A program made the translations under genes and the position numbers. Positions 15,929 to 25,143 of a stretch of DNA of 64,000 nucleotides are shown here, piece after piece. Each line of letters begins with the position of its first letter. Position 1 is the stretch's first letter. The stretch is from AWTP1-13 sp963797005 (GTDB taxonomy: Bacteria > Pseudomonadota > Alphaproteobacteria > Rhizobiales > Hyphomicrobiaceae): positions 62,001-126,000 of the forward strand of contig CAWCOF010000016.1 in NCBI GenBank assembly GCA_963797005.1. The letters run 5' to 3'. Below the pieces are notes generated by a model. The model was not told the DNA's origin and did no database searches. It saw only the letters and a program-made list of their open reading frames with translations.

Positions 15929-16454
15929 GCGTCCCTTCTCCGATGCCCGCAGCCTGACCGCTCTTATGGCAGAACAAGCCTTGGCTAGCACGAAAACGGG
16001 CGGCATTGGCCAGGTCGCCGGCCGGTCAACTCTTCTATCAGTCGCGCCTTAGGATCAAAGCTGGGTCCTGAACGATGCTATTGTCCTTTTCTGAATCGCG
16101 TCCGATAGTTGTCGTTGGGCATTTGGTGCGGCGGGTCGCGGCTGTTTTCAATTGATGCTTCTGCAGAATTGAATGACGCGGCACTCCCCGCATCGGCTCG
16201 CACAAGAAACCCGGTTACTGCCCGCCCTCTGGGGCGAAATGGCCGTCGATCGAATTGTCTGTGTAGAACACTAAAGAATGGTCGAAGCAGGCAATGAACT
16301 GATCTATGGTCTTTTCAAGAAAAAGATGAGTATTTCATGGCTTATATCTTGGAGCGCATAGATGATATAGAACTATAAGTAAGCAGTGAACGTCGAAAGA
16401 TGCAGGATAGATGACGTAGTACCCCACTGCGGGATGGGTAAGGAGGCCACGGAA
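15929..16454 (+). promoter_or_regulatory. AT-rich leader before the GntR gene with operator-like repeats
   Basis: This gap is clearly richer in A and T than its surroundings, most of all at 16300-16385. It holds no gene that I can support. Two inverted repeats stand out: TCAATT and AATTGA around 16149-16173, and GTGT-AGA-ACAC at 16261-16271, which has the GT...AC form of GntR-family operators. A purine-rich AAGGAGG at 16440-16446 is placed 8 bases before the ATG at 16455. It decides that start over an in-frame GTG at 16386. Autoregulation by the GntR protein is an inference. Confidence 0.35.
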
Positions 16455-17192
16455 ATGCTGAACGACCGAATAGCGAGTACAGCCAGGTTTTCAACGAAGC
16501 CACTCTACTTGCAACTGCGCGATGCGCTGGCGGAGCGCATCTCGGCGGGCGCCTGGAAGCCGGGGGCGGTGATACCCAACGAGAGCGATCTGGCCCGCGA
16601 GTTCGGCGTCAGCGCCGGCACCATGCGCAAGGCCTTGGATCTGATGGAGGCTGAGCGTCTGCTGACGCGGCGCCAGGGGCGCGGCACCTTCGTCAACGAC
16701 CAGGCCTCCGACGAGCTTTCCTTGCGCTTCAGCAGCCTGCGCGCCGCCAACGGCGACCACGTCGATGGGGAGGCAAAAGCCACCCGGACCGAGGAGGATG
16801 CCGCCAACGAGCTTGAGCGGATGCGGCTGCGCCTGGGCGTCCACGACCGCATCTATCGCATCCACCGCACGCGTCTGCACAAAGGCCAGCCCTTCATGGT
16901 CGAGCACGCCGCGGTGCCCACCACCCTGTTCCCCGGCCTCGGTGAGAAGGGGGAGGTGGCGGGCCGCATCATCGTGCTCGCCCAGCAGTACGGCGTGCTG
17001 CTCGGCAAGGCGGAAGAGCGCGTGGCAATCGGCCAGGCGGCGCAGGCGGTGGCCGATACCCTGGGCGTCCCGCCTGGCTCCCCGGTCATGGTGCTCGACC
17101 GCGTTGTCCAGGCGCTCGATGGCCGCCCGGTCGAATGGCGTGTGGGCTGGTGCCACCTCGCCGACAAGTACTACCAGGCCGAGATGGTCTGA
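16455..17192 (+). CDS. GntR family regulator, HutC/UTRA type
   Basis: This 245-residue protein has an N-terminal winged helix-turn-helix (PLYLQLRDALAERISAGAWKPGAVIPNESDLAREFGVSAGTMRKAL, positions about 17-60), with the usual RRQGRGTFV wing. A C-terminal UTRA ligand-binding domain follows (DRIYRIHRTRLHKGQPFMVEHAAVP and ending WRVGWCHLADKYYQAEM). This marks the HutC subfamily, which senses small metabolites. The start is fixed by a strong AAGGAGG ribosome binding site. The gene is followed by a class III CoA-transferase gene (105 bp gap) and a crotonase-fold gene on the same strand, which are its likely targets. The ligand is unknown. Confidence 0.88.
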   Translation: MLNDRIASTARFSTKPLYLQLRDALAERISAGAWKPGAVIPNESDLAREFGVSAGTMRKALDLMEAERLLTRRQGRGTFVNDQASDELSLRFSSLRAANGDHVDGEAKATRTEEDAANELERMRLRLGVHDRIYRIHRTRLHKGQPFMVEHAAVPTTLFPGLGEKGEVAGRIIVLAQQYGVLLGKAEERVAIGQAAQAVADTLGVPPGSPVMVLDRVVQALDGRPVEWRVGWCHLADKYYQAEMV

Positions 17193-17297
17193 ATTCCGCA
17201 GGCGCCTGCGGCGGTCGTCCTCCGCCCGGGCGCCGACAAGGCACTTGGCAATCGTGTGCCCGGTGGCGCAGCATGGCTCTCTTCCAGAGGAGAGCCC

Positions 17298-18494
17298 ATG
17301 CCTGCCCCCAAAGCATCCGCCGCCCTGCAGCGCTTCACCGTCCTGGATCTGACGCGCGTTCGCGCCGGTCCGACGGCCGCACGCCAGCTTGCTGACTGGG
17401 GCGCCAACGTCATCAAGGTCGAGCTGCCCGAGCACCTGGAGCAGGGCGACACCTTGGGCGGCCCCCGCCACGGCCCCGACTTCCAGAACCTCCACCGCAA
17501 CAAGCGCTCGATCACGCTCGATCTGAAGTCGCCCGAGGGTGCCGCCGTCTTTCGCCGGCTGGCGGCCAAAGCGGACGTTGTGGTCGAGAACTTCCGACCC
17601 GATGTCAAAAAGCGGCTCGGCATCGACTACGCCAGTCTCAGCGGCCTCAATCCGCGCCTCGTCTACGCCAGCATTTCCGGCTTCGGCCAGGACGGCCCCT
17701 ACGCCAAGCGGCCCGGCTTCGACCAGATCGCGCAAGGCATGGGCGGGCTCATGTCGATCACCGGCGAGCCCGGCCGAGGTCCGATGCGGGTCGGCATTCC
17801 CGTTGCCGATCTCTCGGCCGGCATCTTCTGCGCCCTCGGCATCCTGGTCGCGCTGATCGAGCGGGAGCAGTCCGGCAAGGGCCAGGAGGTCGCCACCTCC
17901 CTGCTGCAGGCACAGATCTTCATGCTCGATTTCCAGGGCTCGCGCTGGCTCAATGCCGGCGAGGTGCCCGGCCAGGCCGGCAACAACCATCCGACCAGCA
18001 TTCCCACGGGTGCCTTCAAGACGCGCGACGGCTACATCAACATCGCCACCGCCGGCACGACGACATGGGACCGTCTCTGCCGCGTGATCGGCGCCGAAGC
18101 CCTGATGGAGAAGCCCGAGTACGCGACGGCGGCCGCCCGCTCCAAGAACCGCGATGCGCTCAACGCCGAGCTCGAGACCTATCTCGCCGGCGGCACCTGC
18201 GCCGACTGGGTGGAAAAGCTCAATGCGGCAGGCGTTCCTTGCGGCCCGATCTACAGCATCGACCAGGTTTATTCCGATCCGCAGGTCGAGCATCTCGGCA
18301 TGGTCGAGGACATCGAGACGCCGGACGCGCGCGGCGTCCTGCATCTGGTCGGCCAGCCGGTGGCGCTCGGCCGCACCCCGAGCCACCTCGTCTCGCCGCC
18401 GCCCGAGCGCGGCGAGCACACCGACGCCGTCCTCACCGAGTTCGGCTTCACCGAGGCCGAGATCACGAATTTGCGCACCGCCAAGGTGATTTGA
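17298..18494 (+). CDS. CaiB/BaiF family class III CoA-transferase
   Basis: This 398-residue protein is a family III CoA-transferase, which moves CoA between carboxylic acids. It has FTVLDLTRVRAGPTAARQLADWGANVIKVE at the N-terminus, NLHRNKRSITLDLKSPEG, VENFRPDV, SGFGQDGPYAKRPGFDQIAQ and GMGGLMSITGEP. VGIPVADLSAGIF probably carries the catalytic aspartate. The length matches the family. It is 44 bp upstream of a crotonase-fold gene and downstream of a GntR regulator. This suggests an acid is activated to its CoA thioester and then processed. The substrate cannot be named; formyl-CoA:oxalate, succinyl-CoA and carnitine transferases all share this fold. Confidence 0.88.
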   Translation: MPAPKASAALQRFTVLDLTRVRAGPTAARQLADWGANVIKVELPEHLEQGDTLGGPRHGPDFQNLHRNKRSITLDLKSPEGAAVFRRLAAKADVVVENFRPDVKKRLGIDYASLSGLNPRLVYASISGFGQDGPYAKRPGFDQIAQGMGGLMSITGEPGRGPMRVGIPVADLSAGIFCALGILVALIEREQSGKGQEVATSLLQAQIFMLDFQGSRWLNAGEVPGQAGNNHPTSIPTGAFKTRDGYINIATAGTTTWDRLCRVIGAEALMEKPEYATAAARSKNRDALNAELETYLAGGTCADWVEKLNAAGVPCGPIYSIDQVYSDPQVEHLGMVEDIETPDARGVLHLVGQPVALGRTPSHLVSPPPERGEHTDAVLTEFGFTEAEITNLRTAKVI

Positions 18495-18538
18495 AACTCG
18501 GCGATCGCCTCCCTGGTCTCCCCCGACATGAGGACCCC

Positions 18539-19330
18539 ATGACCGCACCCGCCAAGATGCTCGCCCGCAAAGAGGGCCACGTCGGCACGATGACCTTCAA
18601 CAACCCCGCCAAGCACAACGCGGTGTCGCGGGAGATGTGGGAGCTCGGCACGCAGATCCTGGATGACTTTGCCCGAGACGAGGACGTCCGAGTGGCCGTC
18701 GTGACGGGGGCCGGTGGCAAGGCCTTCGTATCCGGCGCCGACATTTCCAAGTTCGAGGACGAGCGCGCCACCAGGGAAGCGATCGAGCGCTACAACGCCG
18801 TCGGCCAGGCTTTCTTTTCGGCGCTGACCAACTTCCCCAAGCCGATCATCGCCCAGATCCAGGGTTACTGCATCGGCGGCGGCTTAAACCTGGCGATCGG
18901 CTGCGACTTGCGCTTCTCGACCGCCAGCTCCCGCTTCGCCCTTCCCGCCGGCAGGCTGGGCCTGGGCTATGGCTATGCGGGGCTGAAACGCTTCATCGAC
19001 ACGGTCGGGCCGGCCAACACCAAGGACATCTTCTTCTCCGCCCGCCAGTTCGGCGCCGAGGAGGCGCTCGCCATGGGCGTCGTCAACCGCGTCCTGCCCG
19101 AGGCGGAGCTTGCGCCCTTCGTCGCGACGTATGCCGCGGCCATTGCCGACAACGCGCCGCTGACGATCGCCGCCATCAAGCAGGCCACCATCGAGGCGCT
19201 CAAGCCCGAGAAGGACCGCGACCTGAAGCTCGTCGGCGACATGGTCGCGCGCTGCTTCAACAGCGGGGACTACATCGAGGGACGAAAGGCGTTTATGGAG
19301 AAGCGCAAGCCGGTGTTCACCGGTACGTAG
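18539..19330 (+). CDS. Enoyl-CoA hydratase/isomerase superfamily protein
   Basis: This 263-residue protein has the crotonase fold. The oxyanion-hole segments are KAFVSGADISKFED and YCIGGGLNLAIGCDLRFS. FTGT-ending tail EGRKAFMEKRKPVF is the usual C-terminal helix. The stretch RFALPAGRLGLGYGYAGLKRF stands where hydratases carry the two catalytic glutamates, and neither glutamate is present. It may therefore catalyse another reaction, such as isomerisation, C-C cleavage or thioester hydrolysis. It follows the CoA-transferase by 44 bp and probably acts on the thioester made by it. The start at 18539 follows a GAGGACCCC stretch that could serve as a ribosome binding site. Confidence 0.85.
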   Translation: MTAPAKMLARKEGHVGTMTFNNPAKHNAVSREMWELGTQILDDFARDEDVRVAVVTGAGGKAFVSGADISKFEDERATREAIERYNAVGQAFFSALTNFPKPIIAQIQGYCIGGGLNLAIGCDLRFSTASSRFALPAGRLGLGYGYAGLKRFIDTVGPANTKDIFFSARQFGAEEALAMGVVNRVLPEAELAPFVATYAAAIADNAPLTIAAIKQATIEALKPEKDRDLKLVGDMVARCFNSGDYIEGRKAFMEKRKPVFTGT

Positions 19331-19377
19331 GGTCCACTCGGGGCGTGCGGATAGCGGCGTGCGTTGAAGGGTAGATC

Positions 19378-20259
<882 letters not shown>

Positions 20260-20267
20260 TCGTCGAC

Positions 20268-21497
20268 CTACTCAGCCGCCTGCGCGTGGCCCTCTAACGC
20301 GAGTCCCAGCTCACTCCACAGCGTGGAGAGCGCCGCTACCAGCCGGTCGATGTCGGCGTCGGAATGCTGCGGGGTGGGGGTGAGCCGCAGCCGCTCGGTG
20401 CCGCGCGGCACGGTCGGGTAGTTGATCGGCTGCACGTAGATGGCGAACCGCTCGAGCAGCGCGTCCGTGATGCGCTTGGTCAGCACCGGATCGCCGACCA
20501 GGATCGGCACGATGTGGCTGGGGTTGTCCATCACCGGCAGGCCGGCGCGTTTCAGGCGGCTCTTCAGCGTGCGCGCCCGCTCCTGGTGTCGCGCGCGCTC
20601 GGCCCCGCTCGCTTTCAGATGCCGGATGCTCGCCACCGCACCCGCCGCGACGGCCGGCGCCAGCGAGGTCGTGAAGATGAATCCCGGCGCATAGGAGCGG
20701 ATGGTGTCGCACAGGTCTGCGCTGGCAGCGATGTAGCCGCCCATGACGCCGAACCCCTTCGCCAGCGTGCCGTTGATGATGTCGACGCGGTCCATGACAC
20801 GATCGCGCTCGGCGATGCCGCCGCCGCGGGGACCGTAAAGGCCCACCGCATGCACCTCGTCGAGGTAGGTGAGCGCGCCGTATTCTTGCGCCAGATCGCA
20901 GATGGCCCCGATCGGAGAGATCACGCCGTCCATGGAATAGACGGATTCGAAGACGATCACCTTCGGCCGCTCGCGCGGGACCGCTTTCAGCTTCGCCTCG
21001 AGGTCGGCGAGGTCGTTGTTGCGCCAGATCACCTTTTCGCCGCCGCCGTTGCGGATGCCGGCGATCATGGAGGCGTGGTTCTTCTCGTCCGAGAGGATGA
21101 TCGAGCCGGGCAGCAGCTTTTGCAGTGTGGCGAGCGTGGTGTCGTTGGCGACGTAGGCGGAGGTGAAGACCAGCGCCGCCTCCTTGCCGTGCAGATCGGC
21201 CAGCTCCGCCTCGAGCTCGACATGGTAGTGCGTGGTGCCGGAGATGTTGCGCGTGCCGCCCGAGCCCGCGCCCGCCGCATCGAGCGCCTCGTGCATGGCG
21301 GCCAGCACCAGCGGGCTCTGGCCCATTCCCAGGTAGTCGTTGGAGCACCACACCGTGATTGCGCGCGCCCCGCCGGAGGCGAAGTGACTGGCGGCCGGGA
21401 ACTGGCCCCGGCTGCGCCGGATGTCGGCGAATACCCGGTAACGGCCTTCGGCTCTAAGCGCCTGCAGCGCCTTCGCAAACGCCCTTGCGTAATCCAT
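20268..21497 (-). CDS. hemA: 5-aminolevulinate synthase
   Basis: This 409-residue PLP enzyme condenses glycine and succinyl-CoA to 5-aminolevulinate, the first step of heme synthesis in alphaproteobacteria. Motifs include VWCSNDYLGMGQ, GAGSGGTRNISGTTHYHVELE, SDEKNHASMI, VFESVYSMDG, YLDEVHAVGLYG and NGTLAKGFGVMGGY with the PLP lysine. TTSLAPA also fits. The C-terminus has PTVPRGTERLRLTPTPQH, the substrate-carboxylate region. I chose MDYARAFAKAL; a start at 21548 adds 17 residues of no likeness. It stands alone with 8 bp to the convergent mtnP stop. Its presence supports an alphaproteobacterial host. Confidence 0.96.
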   Translation of the reverse strand: MDYARAFAKALQALRAEGRYRVFADIRRSRGQFPAASHFASGGARAITVWCSNDYLGMGQSPLVLAAMHEALDAAGAGSGGTRNISGTTHYHVELEAELADLHGKEAALVFTSAYVANDTTLATLQKLLPGSIILSDEKNHASMIAGIRNGGGEKVIWRNNDLADLEAKLKAVPRERPKVIVFESVYSMDGVISPIGAICDLAQEYGALTYLDEVHAVGLYGPRGGGIAERDRVMDRVDIINGTLAKGFGVMGGYIAASADLCDTIRSYAPGFIFTTSLAPAVAAGAVASIRHLKASGAERARHQERARTLKSRLKRAGLPVMDNPSHIVPILVGDPVLTKRITDALLERFAIYVQPINYPTVPRGTERLRLTPTPQHSDADIDRLVAALSTLWSELGLALEGHAQAAE

Positions 21498-21666
21498 CAA
21501 CAACCCCTCGCACCCAACACATCGGTTCCTTGGACCGACGCCACGCAACCCGCTTTCCCTAGAGACATTCTAGACTAGCCGGGCGAAACACCAAGCCACC
21601 GCGCATTGTCGCACGGGGGTGCTCACCAAGGATTGACCTATGTCAGGGGGCGCGGCTGAGCGCGAT

Positions 21667-21768
21667 CAGTAGGCGCCGGGCCGGAACTGGACGAGGCCGT
21701 CTTCCGTGGCCCAGGCGGTGATGTAGGCGAAATAGAGGGGCACGGGCTTCTTCAGCTTCACGTCGAGT
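21667..21768 (-). pseudogene. Remnant of the C-terminus of an L,D-transpeptidase
   Basis: Read on the minus strand, about 33 residues (DVKLKKPVPLYFAYITAWAT-EDGLVQFRPGAY, then a stop) match the last strand and tail of YcbB-type L,D-transpeptidases, where PVPVY...TAWVD..G..F is usual. Upstream the likeness stops abruptly near 21768, next to a run of seven C and a 16-bp near-palindrome (21781-21796). The catalytic part is absent. This looks like the leftover end of a deleted gene. The remainder of the 21498-21857 gap holds nothing else I can support. Confidence 0.5.
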
Positions 21769-21857
21769 CACAACCCCCCCGAATTCCATGGAGTTCGTAT
21801 CGCGGTGGTGCGACGCCGACACCCGGGCCACGTATTCCGCGTGCAACTCGGTCGCCG

Positions 21858-22088
21858 CTAGCGCCCCGGCGGGCGCTGGAACAGGGACGCCAAGAGGGCG
21901 ATGCCGATCAGCACGGGTATGACAATCAACAGCACCGCGCCGACGGTTATGGCAACGCCGAGCACGACGAAGAACACCAAGGCGAGAACGACGCTCACGA
22001 CGGCAAACGCCGCCGCACCCAGCAGCCACGCCCGCCACCCCGTGACGACGGTCGTCTGTCCGTTGCGCTGGATGACGATCATGCGCAT
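21858..22088 (-). CDS. Small two-helix membrane protein
   Basis: This 76-residue protein begins MRMIVIQRNGQTTVVTGWRAW and then has two long hydrophobic stretches separated by a short turn. They are LLGAAAFAVVSVVLALVFFVVLG and AITVGAVLLIVIPVLIGIALLASLF. It ends in a short basic tail. It should span the inner membrane. The start overlaps the end of the cysteine-rich CWC gene by 10 bases, so translation is probably coupled. I do not recognise a named family. An in-frame start 57 bases upstream would run through the CWC gene and is less likely. Confidence 0.6.
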   Translation of the reverse strand: MRMIVIQRNGQTTVVTGWRAWLLGAAAFAVVSVVLALVFFVVLGVAITVGAVLLIVIPVLIGIALLASLFQRPPGR

Positions 22089-22294
22089 CTGTCCTTCGCC
22101 TTCTCCGCAATCATTCGCTGCAGGCATCGGCTGCAGTAGCAGCATGCCTCATCCGCATAGGTGGGGACGGGCATTGCCGCCGGCAAGTTGAAGCACCAGC
22201 AGGTCGCCTCGCCGTTCGCCATGCCGCAGGCGACAGGTCCACCGCAGCCGGGGCATTGGTCGCTACGCTCCTGCTTTTCGGGTCCGCTTGGCAT
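22079..22294 (-). CDS. Cysteine-rich CWC family protein
   Basis: This 71-residue protein has the pattern CPGCGGPVACGMANGEATCWCFNLP and then CCYCSRCLQRMI. This is the cysteine-rich CWC motif, likely a zinc-binding knuckle. No signal peptide is visible. It lies 9 bases downstream of the ABC exporter gene and overlaps the small membrane protein by 10 bases, so all three may be one transcript. The function of CWC proteins is not known. Confidence 0.75.
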   Translation of the reverse strand: MPSGPEKQERSDQCPGCGGPVACGMANGEATCWCFNLPAAMPVPTYADEACCYCSRCLQRMIAEKAKDRCA

Positions 22295-22303
22295 TGCCCG
22301 CGC

Positions 22304-24136
22304 CTACTGTGCCGCATCCAGCGCGAACTGCAGCTCGGCGAGCCGGCTATAGAGGCCGCCGCGGCGGGCGAGATCGGCGTGCCGGCCTTCCTCGACGATT
22401 CGGCCCTGGTCCATCACCAGGATGCGCGTGGCCCGCTGCACGGTGGCGAGCCGGTGGGCGATGACGAGCGTCGTGCGTCCCTGCATGACCCTTTCCAGGG
22501 CCTTCTGCACGGCCACCTCGCTCTCGGCATCGAGCGCGCTGGTCGCCTCGTCGAGCAGCAGGATCGGCGCATCGACGAGGATCGCCCGGGCGAGCGCGAT
22601 CCTCTGCCGCTGGCCGCCCGACAAGGTTACGCCGCGCTCGCCGAGCCGGGTCGCGTAGCCCTGCGGCAGCGCGTCGATGAAACCGTCGGCCTGGGCGGCA
22701 GCGGCGGCGCGCTTCACCTCGGCATCACTGGCCTTGGGGCGGCCGTAGCGGATGTTGTCGGCCACCGTGTCGTCGAACAGAGCGACGTCCTGCGACACCA
22801 CCGCCATGCGGGCTCTGAGCGCCTGCGGCTCGACATCGGCCACGGACAAGCCGTCGACGGCGACGGTGCCGGACTGTGGATCGTAGAAGCGCAGCAGCAG
22901 GTTGAAGATGGTGCTCTTGCCGGCGCCGGACGGGCCGACAATCGCCACCGTCTCGCCGAGCGCGACGCTGAACGTCACGCCGTCGAGCGCGGACACCTGG
23001 GGCCGCGTCGGATAGGCGAATTTCACGCCCTCGAAAGCGATGGTGCCGAGCGGGGGAACGGGCAGCGGCTTGGGGCGCGCAGGCGGGCGTATCCGAGACC
23101 TCGCCGCCAAGAGCTCGACGAGGCGCTCGGCCGCACCCGCCGCCTGTGCCAGCTCTCCCCACACCTCGGAGAGTTGGGCAATGGCGCCGGCGGCGAACAC
23201 CGCATAGAGGACGAACTGCCCGAGCCGGCCGCCCGAAATCTCGCCGCTGATGACGAGCCGCGAGCCGAACCACAAGATCCCGACGATGCTGAAGACGACG
23301 AGAAAGATGGCAATCGCCGTAAGCCCCGCGCGGGCAACGAGCCGGGAGCGGGCGGCCTCGAATGCGCGCTCGACCGCAACCGCAAACCGGCCCGCCACCG
23401 TCGCCTCCTGGCCGAAGGCGTGCATGGTGCGGGCGGCACCCAGATTGTCGGCGGCGTAGGCCGAGGCGTCGGCAAGCCTGTCCTGCGCCGCGCGCGACAG
23501 GCGTTGCACGGCCCGTCCGTAGGCGAGGAGCGGAAACACGATGGCGGGAATTGCGGCGAGCGCCAGCGCGGCCAGCATCGGGCTGGTGACGAACATCATC
23601 GTCAGCGCGCCGAGCAGCATGATCGTACTGCGCAGCGCCTGACTCAGCGCCGTACCGGCCGCCGCCTTGATCTGGGTGGTGTCGGCGGTAAGCCGGCTCA
23701 TGATCTCGCCGGAGTGGGTGGTCTCGTAGTAGGCGGGCCCCAGGGTTGCCAGATGCCGGAAGACGTTCGCACGCAGGTCGGCCACAACCCGTTCGCCCAG
23801 CCAGTTGACCGCGTAGAAGCGTCCCGCGCTCGCCACAGCCAGCACCAGGCCGATGACGATCAACATGGCGAAGTAGCGGTCGATGAAGACGCCGTCGCCG
23901 CCGCCAAAGCCGTGGTCGATCATGCGTCGCACCGCCACCGGCACCGTCAGCATGGCGGCCGCGGAGAAGATCAGCGCCAGCAGTGCGGCCGCGACCATGC
24001 GCGGGTAGCGGGCGAGATAGGGCCGCAGGGCCATGAGCGGCCGCAGCCGGCGAGACGCAGGCGGGGCGGCCTCGGCGTTGGTGGCGTCGGGCGTGCGAGC
24101 GTTGTTTTCCGGTGGCGTCATATCCGGAGAGGACAC
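22304..24136 (-). CDS. ABCB-type half-transporter (fused permease and ATPase)
   Basis: This 610-residue protein joins an N-terminal six-helix exporter domain (about residues 45-330) with a C-terminal ATPase. The ATPase has Walker A GPSGAGKST near 400, the Q-loop in VSQDVALFDDTVADNIRYG, the signature LSGGQRQRIALARAI near 508 and Walker B ILLLDEATSALD near 530. IAHRLATV carries the switch histidine. It resembles MsbA/multidrug or lipid exporters and should act as a homodimer in the inner membrane. A proline-rich cytosolic N-terminus precedes the first helix. The cargo is not predictable. Two small genes follow closely on the same strand. Confidence 0.92.
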   Translation of the reverse strand: MSSPDMTPPENNARTPDATNAEAAPPASRRLRPLMALRPYLARYPRMVAAALLALIFSAAAMLTVPVAVRRMIDHGFGGGDGVFIDRYFAMLIVIGLVLAVASAGRFYAVNWLGERVVADLRANVFRHLATLGPAYYETTHSGEIMSRLTADTTQIKAAAGTALSQALRSTIMLLGALTMMFVTSPMLAALALAAIPAIVFPLLAYGRAVQRLSRAAQDRLADASAYAADNLGAARTMHAFGQEATVAGRFAVAVERAFEAARSRLVARAGLTAIAIFLVVFSIVGILWFGSRLVISGEISGGRLGQFVLYAVFAAGAIAQLSEVWGELAQAAGAAERLVELLAARSRIRPPARPKPLPVPPLGTIAFEGVKFAYPTRPQVSALDGVTFSVALGETVAIVGPSGAGKSTIFNLLLRFYDPQSGTVAVDGLSVADVEPQALRARMAVVSQDVALFDDTVADNIRYGRPKASDAEVKRAAAAAQADGFIDALPQGYATRLGERGVTLSGGQRQRIALARAILVDAPILLLDEATSALDAESEVAVQKALERVMQGRTTLVIAHRLATVQRATRILVMDQGRIVEEGRHADLARRGGLYSRLAELQFALDAAQ

Positions 24137-24298
24137 TGCCGGGGTGGCCGCGGCAGGGCAAGGGCGTTATGGCCGCGACCGAAGAGAAGCCGCCCCGCTC
24201 CGGCGGCAAGTGCTTGTCCTGGCGCCACCGCTACAGTATTAGGATGCCGAAATAGCCACCTCGACCGTCCGCCACGCCCCCTACCGAGACCAAGACCC

Positions 24299-24523
24299 AT
24301 GAAGAAGCAGGAAGATTTCCACCCCCACTACCACCTCATCAAGGTCGTGCTGACGGACGGCACCGAGTTCGAGACCTACTCGACCTACGGCAAGGAGGGC
24401 GACAAGCTCACCCTCGACATCGACCCCAGCACGCACCCGGCCTGGACCGGCGGCGACCGCCACCTGGTCGACCGTGGCGGGCGCCTGTCGCGCTTCAAGA
24501 AGAAGTTCGAGGGGATGTTCTAA
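24299..24523 (+). CDS. rpmE: 50S ribosomal protein L31
   Basis: This 74-residue protein is ribosomal protein L31. It shows FHPHYHLIKVVLTDGTEFETYSTYGKEG, LDIDPSTHPAWTGG and DRGGRLSRFKKKFEGMF. The zinc-binding CxxC pair is absent, so this is the cysteine-free form common in alphaproteobacteria. It is a single gene, divergent from the ABC exporter (162 bp apart) and ending 31 bp before the convergent peroxiredoxin stop. Confidence 0.96.
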   Translation: MKKQEDFHPHYHLIKVVLTDGTEFETYSTYGKEGDKLTLDIDPSTHPAWTGGDRHLVDRGGRLSRFKKKFEGMF

Positions 24524-24554
24524 CCCCCTCGCCGAGCAAGCGGTACGCGGCCCC

Positions 24555-25040
24555 TCAGGCCAGCGTGCACAACGTGGCCGCGCTCGACTTGTCGTGGGTG
24601 CCGCCCACCTCGTCGATGTTGAGCGATTTGACGACGCCGTCCTCGACGATCATCGAGTAGCGCTTGGAGCGCACGCCCATGCCGCGGGCGGTGAGGTCGT
24701 TTTCGAGGCCGACCTTCTTGGCGAACTCGGCGCTGCCGTCGGCGAGCATCAGGATCTTGCCGTCCGCCTTCGAGTCCTTCGCCCAAGCGGTGAGGACGAA
24801 CACGTCGTTGACCGCGGTGCAGGCCACGACGTCGAACTTCTTACTTTTGAGCTGGTCGTAGTTCTGCACGAAGCCCGCCATGTGCTGCTTGTGGCATGTG
24901 GGGGTGTAGGCGCCGGGCACCGCAAACAACGCCACGCGCTTGCCGCCGAATACCTCGCTGGTCTTCATCGGCTTGGGAGCGCCGTCTGCGCCCGTGGTCA
25001 TGAACGTGGAATCCGGCAGGCGGTCGCCAACTTTGATCAT
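24555..25040 (-). CDS. Peroxiredoxin, Prx5 type
   Basis: This 161-residue protein is a peroxiredoxin of the Prx5 subfamily, reducing hydrogen and organic peroxides with thiol electrons. The active site is VPGAYTPTCHKQHMAGF, with the peroxidatic cysteine at about residue 48. Other features are GDRLPDSTF at the start, VACTAVNDVFVLTAWAKD, and RYSMIVEDGVV. The start ATG at 25040 follows a GAGAGGACCCC stretch. A reading frame extending to 25337 overlaps the lipoprotein gene and is rejected. The nearest gene on the same strand is the lipoprotein, about 100 bp upstream. Confidence 0.92.
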   Translation of the reverse strand: MIKVGDRLPDSTFMTTGADGAPKPMKTSEVFGGKRVALFAVPGAYTPTCHKQHMAGFVQNYDQLKSKKFDVVACTAVNDVFVLTAWAKDSKADGKILMLADGSAEFAKKVGLENDLTARGMGVRSKRYSMIVEDGVVKSLNIDEVGGTHDKSSAATLCTLA

Positions 25041-25143
25041 GGGGTCCTCTCGGGGTCTCGCGCAAAGGCGGCTGCAATAGGGGATGCACAACTTATGCGG
25101 TCGCCCCGCACAAGCCAAGCCATTCGCCCAATTCCGCGGGAGG

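Noticed and set aside
21781..21796. Near-palindrome with EcoRI and NcoI sites as a cloning scar
   Set aside because: It has a mismatch and lies in native-looking sequence; no vector sequence adjoins it.
22256..24523. Open frame of 755 codons on the plus strand over the ABC exporter
   Set aside because: It is the antisense shadow of the exporter. Only its last 74 residues are real, being ribosomal protein L31 from an internal ATG.
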